DNA of 64,000 nucleotides, from assembly GCA_023935145.1 (NCBI GenBank), contig CM043698.1, positions 147,429,625 to 147,493,624 on the forward strand. Reading direction: 5' to 3'. Below are positions 55,283 to 64,000 of the stretch, in pieces. Position numbers and translations under genes: made by a program. The notes under the pieces are model-generated. The model worked only from the letters and a program-made list of their open reading frames with translations, had not been told where the DNA came from and did not search any database. How positions within the stretch are numbered: the stretch's first letter is position 1; each line of letters starts with the position of its first letter. This DNA is from Bretschneidera sinensis. Taxonomy: Eukaryota > Streptophyta > Magnoliopsida > Brassicales > Akaniaceae.

Positions 55283-56867
55283 TTGTTGCAATTTCTCTCT
55301 GTGAGAAGTTTGAAAATGTTGTTTTTGTAACTTACTTCCTTCTGCAGAGTTATATATTAGAAAAATAAAAAAGAAAAAGAAAAAGGCGGACCGGGTAAGT
55401 GGACTTCTAGAGTCCGAAGGATTCCTTCCTTCCTGCTAAAAAAGTATTTTAGAAAACAAAGTAGTTTTCTGTTTTATTTATAGTAAAATACAAAAAAAAA
55501 AAAATGAGAGAAAATATATTTGGTGGTTAAAAGGTAAAAATAACAATTTTTTTTCTAAAAATTAAAAATAAAAAGGGGTCAAATACAGAAAACGAAAAAA
55601 AAGTGTTTCCAGTAAAGTTGAATATAACAATTTTCTATGAAATGAAAAGGTAAAAATAAAAACAATCTTTAATATCCATAAACAGAAAACATAAACGAAA
55701 ATTCTTTTTTAAAACTATACGCAACTTAAATATTAGTTCAAAAGAGTTACTATTACTTTTAATTAAGAAAGATTACATATATAACTTTATTTAGATATTT
55801 GATTTATATAATTAAATAAGGGTTTATGAAACATTATAATGATGAATATTAAATGAAAGTTCCGACTTTATTAATAGTATATAATATAAATTTGAATTCT
55901 TAACGTTGAATTTGATCTTTGACAATTTGAAAGAAAAGAAAATCAAAAAGAAAATTGAAAAGAAAAAAAAAATGAAAACAGAAAGAAACAATTTTTCTTT
56001 ATTTCGTTTGGATGTCAAGGAATAATTAAGTGAACAAAAATGACACAAATTAACAAAACTTTGTGGAAAAAATAGTTAGGATAAAATATATATTTTTTCT
56101 AGATAATTATTTTCTTCATATTTTTTTTAGATCCAATATACCCTTAGCATTTATTTTTTTGGACAAATATTCTTTTAGAGGGGGACTAAGAAGCGAATAA
56201 TTCCTTTTTTTCATATTTAATAGCTAAGGTACTCTTCTTGTCTTTAACATTAATATAAATACACAAAACAATGACACATAATCTTTTGTTGACAAAGTTT
56301 ATCACGTAATTCATATGACCAACTATGTATGACGCTGTTCAGTCACTGTTTAAAACTAATTTTTACTTTAATTTAAATTAAAAATTAGCTTTAATCACTC
56401 TTTAAAACAGTTATTGGACAAAACTATGTATTTATCAAGCGGAACTTGTCATGGGATGTAAGCAACGATGATTAAATAACTCATTGAAAACTACCCTCGT
56501 GAAAGGCTCTCTACTAAATAATTACTCAAATTATTTCAAAGGGAAAATGAAAAAAAAACAAAAACAAAAACAAAAAACAAGAAAGAAATATTAAGAGGCT
56601 CAGGAATTATTTGTATTAAAAACATCATAATGAGTTCCAGTTATTGTGTGGCAACAGTGGAATTGCTGGCCCTTACAGTACTTGAAGCATAGCAAGCAAT
56701 ATGATCATACAGCAAAAGGGGTTTTGCCCAAACAGCGGATAATTTAAACAGCATCGGCTTCCATTGGCATATAATCATGGTTTTCAGGGCAAACCTATCT
56801 GAGAAGAGCATCCGAAACGAAAACAGAAGGGAAAAAGAAAAGAAAAGAGCATAGAATAACTCCAGTT
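55283..56867. other. AT-rich intergenic region between ALG9 and PEPC
   Basis: Contains the former ALG9 5' leader and promoter (right of 55282) and, from about 56640, the PEPC 3' untranslated region. 55440-56560 is poly-A/T rich with no coding signal or recognisable element. Confidence 0.55.
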
Positions 56868-59800
56868 TTAGCCGGTGTTTTGCATGCCGGCTGCGATACC
56901 CTTCATGGTCAAGATGAGAGTGTCTTCCAGACCTGGAGCATATTCACTTGTTGGGTTCAACATCACGAGCTCATTGGCAGGTTTGCTTGATTCCATGATC
57001 TCCTTCGAGATGTGTGGCCGGACCTTAACATCGTAGCTTGGATCACGGATCCGTTTCAACGTGTAGGCTTGGCAAACGTTGAGGGTCGTGATATAAGAAT
57101 CACGCAGCCGGAGTCTTTGCTTCAAGGAGGGGTCTCCTTCAAGAAGATCCCTGTGTCCAGCAATCTGCGCATATCCAACAAGGAGTTATTTTTCTTTCAG
57201 GCCATACTGCAACAGAAGTCATGAAGAAATTTCTTCATCCTGTTAAATTTAAGCTACGATTGGTGGAGAGCAAAAATAAAAAGGAAGAGGGGGAAAAGAA
57301 AAGTGAGTGGAATGCATTTTCCTATCATTTGGTAGGAAAGAAAAGTGAGAAGATTGATGTTTTCTTCTTACATGTCCAAAACACATTTCTCCCAAATTGA
57401 GAGGATTGGGGAATGAAAGCTATATAAGCTAATTTTTCTTTTTCTTCATTCTTATCACTTTTCCATCATCTTTATCAAATATATAGTAGAAAACATCAAT
57501 CCAATCATTTTTCCATCCTCTACCTCTTCTTTCCTTTTTTCTTCCCTCCTCTCACTTTTCTTCTTTACCAATCAAAGCCTTAGAGATGGGAAAATGTTAG
57601 AGGGAAGGCAGGCTTGACCTGCTTCTGGATCCAGTTACTTCATTCCAAAATGGGTTTAATTGAAAGGAAAAAAAGTAATTTAAAAAAGTAACTATTCTGA
57701 ATCCCGATGTATTTACCTGTAGGAGAAAGCTCTTGGTTTCCTCATAGTTTGACCTCAATTTCTCCCCAAATGACCATAGGTCTTCACAGACAAGAAGCTT
57801 GTCGTACAAGGCAGCTATCCCAGGGTCTCCTTTGGCGAAAACCATTTCAACCAAATCAATGGTGACCCTGAAGAAAGGCCATGCATTGTACATCTCCTGC
57901 AACACATTGAGATTCCTGACATCCTTCTGAATGGCGTGCTTGAATGCTGCTCCAAACCCTAGCCACACTGGAAGATGGAATCTTGTTTGCGTCCAGGCAA
58001 ATATCCATGGGATTGCACGAAGAGATTCAATACCACCACTTGGCTTTCGCTTCGATGGACGACTTCCAATGTTCATCCGACCATACTCCAACTCGGGTGT
58101 AGCCTACAATCATTAGCAGAACAGGATTATTTATATGATAACAGTGTTTGTTAATTTAAATGGCATCAACGAATGACGTGACACGTGTCTTTTACTTACA
58201 AGGCGGAAATATTCAACAAATCGAGGTTCTTTGAAAACAATGGAGCGGTATTCCTCTGTAGCAACAACAGCCATTTCATCCAACAGCGCGCGCCATTCAG
58301 GTTTCGGTGCAACTGGTGGACGCATACCATGCTCAAGTGTCGCAGCTGTAAAACGCTGAAGGGTTCTAAAGCACAAGTGCTCCTCTCCAAACGATTGCTC
58401 AATAACTTCACCTTGAACAGTAACACGAAGTGACCCGTGAACTGTGTCTGGTGGTTGAGACAATATGGCGAGATGGGTGGGACCACCTCCTCTTCCGACT
58501 GTTCCACCACGACCATGGAACATAGTTAGTTTTACGCCAAATTCCTTAGCGACATTTATAAGCTCCTCTTGAGATTTGTATAGCTGCCAAGCAGCAGAGA
58601 GACGTCCTGCATCTTTACCAGAATCTGAGTATCCAATCATAACTTCTTGCTTTCCATCGATCCGATCTCTGTACCAATCTATCGAGAAGAGCCTTGCCAA
58701 AGCAGCAGGAGCAGCTTCCAGATCTGCAAGCTTCTCAAACAGTGGAACAACTCTTAATGGTTGCTTCACGTGACACTCACGTTGCAGGAGCTCGACAGCC
58801 AGCACATCAGACGGTGCAGTTGCCATCGAAATGATGTATGCTCCAAAACTGTCTGCCGGGAGCTCTGCCAGGATGTGGAACGTGTCCAAAACATCGGTAA
58901 TTTCCTCGGTTTTTGGAAGATCGGGACCAAAAAGTGGACGCTTGCCGCTAAGTTCAGATAAAAGCCATTCCTGCCTGCGTTCTTCAGACCACTCTCGATA
59001 GGAACCAATTTCCAAGTGCTTGGTAATGGCGTCCATGACATCAGTGTGACGATCTGACTCTTGCCTGATATCAAGTCTCACAAGAGAGAGTCCAAAGGTG
59101 GAGACTTGCCTCAAGAAATCGAGAAGGCTTCCATCAGCAATTGGCCGATCACCACAAGAGCAGAGTGATCTATAACAGAGCTCAAGAGGTTCCAAGAACT
59201 ACATAAAAATTTAAAATCAAATCAGTTCCAAATCCAGCTAAAAAGAGGTCATGAGGGAAAAAATAAAAGGAAATTAAATAAAATAACTTAGAAGAGGTTA
59301 AAAACAACAATTTAGAAAGTTTAATCCTTCTTAATGGTTCTTGGCTTCTTGCTACTTAGACAAAGAGTTATAGGGTCCCAGGTGAAGAATTAACAAGGAT
59401 GTTGCAAAGCTAATATGAACAGGATTGAGGCCATGAAAGAAGATCTGGCAAGCCCGTGGTCTCAGGTAGTGCAGAAGAGTACAAGGGAAACCACTTTGTT
59501 GAGTTGAGAAGAAGATATATGCTTCAAAATCTAAATTACGACACTATAATATCATACTAGAAAAGAAAAGGTAAAACTAAATAAAATGAAGAAACAGATA
59601 CCTGCTCTACATTGGTGTAAGTTGCCTCCTCTGGAATGTCAGAGATTCCATTGGCTAATAAATACCGAGAGCGTTCACGTGTCTGATACAGCTTATCTCT
59701 GACATCACCAAGAATCACACGATAAGGTTCGTTGGGAGGGACTTGTTTCCAAAACTCTGCCATGTGTATGAATTGACAATCAAACAGAGAAGATAATTCA

Positions 59801-62800
59801 TCAAAATATACAACAGATATCACATCCCTAGAAGATTGAAATGATATATAGAAATGCACTAAAAAATTAAAAAGTGACCAGACTGTTGTATTTGTACTAC
59901 TATAAACAATATAGTTTCTTTCATAAGCATGCACATGTACAAACATATTGGATATGTGAGTTGCTAACTCGGTGCTATCTTAACAGACAAGGAGTCTGCT
60001 CTTGCAATGCAGAAATATGAAAAGAGAGCAATCAATAGAGCCTTGACTTTATTAAGGAGTCATGATTTACAAAATCTCAACGATTTATGAAAAGAGAAGA
60101 CAAGAAAAAGTTCACTGTGTATTTTGGAACAAACATTTTTTTTATAAATATTTGGAACATCTATGAACAAATGGTGTTCATTGTATGGATTGCAAGTTAA
60201 ATTACATCTTGAAGACCACTTTTTCCAAGAAACAGCAGCATTGTCTAGATTTTATTGAAAAATATGGAATAAGGAGAAGGAACCTCTGAGATAATTTTTA
60301 GAGTTTACCTATGTAGTGTTTCGCATCTCTTCTTGAAGATCTGTGGAGTTCGTCTGCACGAACACGGAGCTCATCACTGCAACGCCACATAGACAACTGC
60401 CAAGAAAAATCAAAAAGGGAAATTGATATATAAATGAGATGGATAAAAAAAAATTATCAATTGACAAAGCAATGTTCCACAGGAAGGACAAAGGACAAAA
60501 ATACCTCAAACATCAGATCCTCAATTTGAGAATAGTACAAGTTAGCAGCCATCATTCTAGCTAACAAGCAAACATCCCTCGTGACCTCAGGAGTTACCCT
60601 TGGATTACCTGCATTTCATATCAAGCAAACACTAAGCATGGGGAAAGAGAAATGCAACTCTAGAAATGCAAACGAAAAATAGGACCACCCACCCCAATAT
60701 TGCTAACTCTGGAAAATTAAGCAAAAAGTACATTTATTAACTACCATTAAGTGACCAGAAATCCAAATTGTCATATGGTTTTATGCCTTCTGGTTAAATC
60801 CCATTCATTCATTCACAAGAAAACTGAAATAAAATGTATTTGCTAATAAAGCATACCATCACGATCACCACCCATCCAAGAAGAAAACTGAATAAGTGGC
60901 GCATTGTAAGGAACACGTTCATTAATCCCTATGTTCTTTAAAGCTGTATCGATGCGGCGTAAGAATTTAGGGACACCCTTCCAAATTGTTTCATGGAAGT
61001 AGCTCATTCCCGCCCTCATCTCATCTTGTGGAGTTGGAGGGCTCCTTCGGATCTCATCCGTACGAAATGCAGCTTGAATCTACGGGAAAAGAATGAACAA
61101 AATCAATACAACACTTTTTTCCTCTTCTCCATGCAAAATTATAGTTTCACACTCAGGATATAAAAAAAACACTAGTGTTTAACGGTTAAAAACTTAAAAA
61201 AAATAGAAGGCCATATCTCTTCCTTCTGCCCTGTAGAATTTTACTATAAAACACCTGCAACTCCTACCTCTCCTCAATAACCAAGCCTTAACACACAACG
61301 ATTACAGATCTCAAAACAGAAATATTTACCTATCACATTAAGTTATTTGATTTACAGCCTTCAATTTATTTCAGATGAGTGATTAGTCATCAAGGCACAA
61401 TACAAAGGGTGACTTATCAAAAAAAGGGCAAAACAAAAAGGTGCAACCATATTCCCGCATAATATACAGAAGATACACACAAAAAAAAAAACAAAAAAAG
61501 TTGTCCAAAAAACTTCCGAATTGAAAATAAAACAACTATTATATTTACAGTATTTCAAGCTGTAACATTTAGGCAGGGAATAAATTCCCAAACATCAGAG
61601 CAGATGCCATTTTCTACTTCCCGTCTCTGATATAAGGCATTATGCAAGGTTACATAAGGAAAACATAAAGCATGCTAAGCTAATGGACCTTACATGCTGT
61701 TGTAAGTTTCTAGCATGCATCACCTAAGATTCAGACTAACTATTGCAGATAGCCAGAAAGTCATATAGCCCATTTTATTTTAACACAACTTGTATTCATA
61801 AAAGACGGACCACATTTTAAGCAATTCCTAATATCAATTATCCAGTAATGAGCAACTGTAATTGTGTTATAAAAATGTTCTGATTACAATTTGTGAGGCC
61901 TTTAAACACATGTAAAAGTAGCATCAAATATAATGTAGAAACTCCACCAAAATACAGAAGTTTTAACAGTAGAAAGTCTAAAAACAGATTAATCAACAAA
62001 CCAGGAGGCCATATTTACCTCTCGTTGCAGAGCCTCATCAAGCTCCTGCTTGTCATCAGGTGTAATGTCTTTGGCATACAACTGAGCTAAATTGTTCCGA
62101 ATCCTGAACAGGTGAGAAATGAAGGAATTAACCTAAAACCAATGGTACTTAAAAAATCAGCACATTAGCAAAATAAAAGGCTTCGCATGATGAGGATTAG
62201 AATTTGTAATGGAGAAATAAAGCAGTAAATCTCCGATTGAAAATAGTCCCACGTTCTCACGCATAGGAAAACAAACCTCCCATGCTTCTGAAGCAAAGAT
62301 CTACGGACTGATTGAGTAGGATGGGCAGTGAAGACCAGATCTACCGTCTGATTCTTAAGAGCATCGAAAACCTCCTCAGGAGACTTCTTCAAATCCACCA
62401 CAAGTCTCTTGAGTGTTTCTTCGATGTCTGATTCGGTTGTTGCAGAGTTCTCATCGACAAAATCACCCTTCTTCAACTTCTTGATCCTTCGACGGTGAGC
62501 AATCTGGACCTCCTCGGCCAAATTGGCCAAATTAAGCATGTGAGAGAATGATTTAGCAATAACAATGGAGTCCCCAGGATCCAAACTTGTCAACACACTG
62601 CCAAGCTCCTCGAGTTTCCGGGGATCATGCTTTCCTTCATACTCAGCGGAAAGCTCATAACACTCTTGAACCTAAACAAATCGAACATTATAACTTCATT
62701 AACCACTATACACTCATTACACAAAATTGTCTATACAGAAACAAGTTTTCTCACCTAGCATTTCCCATTAAATACATTGTTAAACCTCAAAAGAGGAAAA

Positions 62801-63106
62801 TAACAAGGATCTTTATGATCAAATCATAAATGATTGATGTTTGGCAAAATGGGCATTCACCAAAATCAACTATCAACCTCGGATTTTGTCCACTAAAGTG
62901 ATCAAAGTAGGATTTAAAGAGGTCAAACAACGACATACCGTTTCCTTGAGATCCTCTCCATGCAAATCCTGAAGAATATCAAGAAATCGATCCAAAAGCA
63001 ACGCATCGTACTCCACCAACTTGTCATCTTCACTCACTTTTGCAGGAACCAGAAGCCTAAGTTGTGCATCAATTGATGCCAGCTTCTCTAGATTTCTAGC
63101 TGCCAT
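56868..63106 (-). CDS. PPC: Phosphoenolpyruvate carboxylase, plant-type, 966 aa, ten coding exons
   Basis: Cytosolic enzyme carboxylating phosphoenolpyruvate with bicarbonate to oxaloacetate (anaplerotic C4 acid supply). Exons: 63106-62939, 62671-62277, 62103-62019, 61079-60857, 60608-60505, 60396-60309, 59756-59602, 59198-58200, 58103-57717, 57164-56868. All nine introns are GT-AG, phases agree and there is no stop. Start [19 protein letters not shown] carries the Ser11 phosphorylation motif (SIDAQLR) of plant-type PEPC. Catalytic segments: [52 protein letters not shown], and the conserved C-terminal QNTG. Ala775 in IFAWTQ (C4 enzymes have Ser) and Arg885 in KQRLRLRD indicate a C3-type, malate-sensitive housekeeping enzyme. 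It is the only intact host gene in the window. Intron 9 contains a MITE. Confidence 0.97.
57250..57582. mobile_element. MITE-1 relative in PEPC intron 9
   Basis: The ends TAAGCTACGATTGGTGGAG and the inverted CTTTACCAATCAAAGCCTTA mirror each other and match the MITE-1 ends in the AAA-ATPase intron. The interior is again purine-rich (GGAAGAGGGGGAAAAGAAAA) then pyrimidine-rich, forming a long imperfect hairpin. Confidence 0.7.
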
Positions 63107-63600
63107 TGTCGTTCACTCTTAAGCTTCTTCCTCTTTTCCTTAATATCTCTCTGTGATCATCGCATCAAAACAAAACGTACTCAAAATCAAAGCACAATAT
63201 CCAATCAAAAACGAAACACGCACACACGCACTCACCATAAAGGGGAACCCGATAAGCACGGATTGAGTATACCACAAAAGAGAGAAAATTTAATCACGAC
63301 CCACTAAAATTGAGTCCTATGAAATCGAGGATTTGATAGAGAAAAAACACGTGTAAAGAAGAAGAAAAAAATGTAGTTTATGAGAACCTGAAATGAAGTG
63401 TATATATACATACAAAAACGAAAGCATAAAACAGAGTATGTGTCTACATAATGCAAAAAAATTGGCTACTTCTAAGAGATACCCAGATGTAGATAACTGA
63501 GATGAGTTGTGGATAATGAGGTACCTGAATCTGGGCAAGTGAAAACAGGGAAGAAAAGACCAAAACTTGGGCTCAGAAAAGAGAGAGATGCAAAAGAAGT
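63107..63600 (-). promoter_or_regulatory. PEPC 5' leader with a probable intron
   Basis: Upstream of the ATG the minus strand has a possible leader exon near 63590-63525 ending CCCAGATTCAG followed by GTACCTC (donor at 63524-63523). A plausible acceptor is the CACAG before AGAGATATTAAGG near 63150. A 5' untranslated intron is common in plant PEPC genes; here it is inferred from these signals only. Confidence 0.5.
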
Positions 63601-63611
63601 GATCAGAGAAA

Positions 63612-63624
63612 CTATTATATATAG
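63612..63624 (-). promoter_or_regulatory. PEPC TATA box
   Basis: The minus strand reads CTATATATAATAG about 20-90 bp upstream of the presumed leader exon, followed by a CT-rich initiator-like region (TTTGCATCTCTCTCTTTTC). Confidence 0.6.
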
Positions 63625-64000
63625 AAGAAAGAAAAAGAGAGTTTATAATAAAAAATTGACTATCAATTAAATTTATTTTCTTTATGTCATAAACCGATAA
63701 GAGCACTCACTTTCTCTTATTTCTACAGTGTTGAATTTTGTTTTGTTTGTTTATTTGTTTCAATGTTTTACTTGGAGAAGGAATATGCTTCAAGGGATAC
63801 TTCCAATGAGTTTCGTGTGCTACAATCCGAGGAAAAGTAATGGTTGTGTTTGAATCGATTCACACTTTCTGTAGTCCAAAAAGAAAAAGGAAAAAAAGGA
63901 AACAATTTGGAATGGATTGGATCTCTGGCAATTTACCAAAATTGACAAGATATGGTAATTAATGGGAATCTTTTTTCTTTGAAGGAATTTTGTCGGTGAA
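63625..64000. other. Upstream PEPC promoter region
   Basis: AT-rich, no coding signal and no element recognised up to the window edge. Confidence 0.45.

Overview
The window is nuclear DNA from a flowering plant, most likely a eudicot. The evidence is spliced genes with GT-AG introns, a plant-type phosphoenolpyruvate carboxylase (PEPC), a CNL-type resistance-gene fragment, Athila/Tat/Copia retrotransposons primed by plant tRNAs, a PIF/Harbinger transposon and a fragment of plastid ndhB. I cannot name the species. The only gene that looks fully intact and cellular is PEPC on the minus strand (56868-63106, 10 coding exons, 966 residues). Almost everything else is transposon DNA or pseudogene.

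Layout. 1-4603 is a scrambled Athila-like Ty3/gypsy element: reverse transcriptase stub, 3' non-coding tail, one LTR, tRNA-Asp primer site, then a gag stub. 4604-10311 is a decayed minus-strand Copia element (Copia-1) whose left LTR is truncated. 10312-36506 is copy A of a roughly 10-kb segmental duplication. 36507-43511 is the 3' end of a Tat-like gypsy element (an antisense ORF remnant, its own TATA box, then an LTR on the plus strand), interrupted by Copia-4 (37023-41777, target duplication GAAGA). 43512-44990 is a Copia RT fragment. About 45000-55282 is copy B of the duplication. 55283-56867 is AT-rich intergenic DNA. 56868-64000 is PEPC and its promoter.

The duplicated unit holds, in order, an NBS-LRR fragment (+), a BCS1-like AAA-ATPase pseudogene (-), a small exon-like ORF of unknown origin, a piece of plastid ndhB (intron domain V plus the start of exon 2), and ALG9, the ER alpha-1,2-mannosyltransferase gene (-). 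Copy A was invaded after duplication by two members of a small-LTR Copia family (17767-22304 and 22811-27178) and a PIF/Harbinger transposon (28894-35630). Copy B keeps the uninterrupted versions of all three sites. I could rebuild all ten ALG9 exons in copy B with correct phases (577 codons). It still carries two nonsense codons. Copy A has different nonsense codons, four lost splice sites and a missing 5' end. The two copies therefore died independently.

The most interesting element is Copia-2 (17767-22304): nearly identical 216-bp LTRs, a perfect 5-bp target duplication and an uninterrupted 1190-residue polyprotein, but no capsid domain. Coding starts directly at two zinc knuckles, behind a leader of 19-bp tandem repeats rich in TGACGTG motifs. 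Its older relative Copia-3 has the same architecture, so loss of capsid looks like a family trait and not a one-off deletion.
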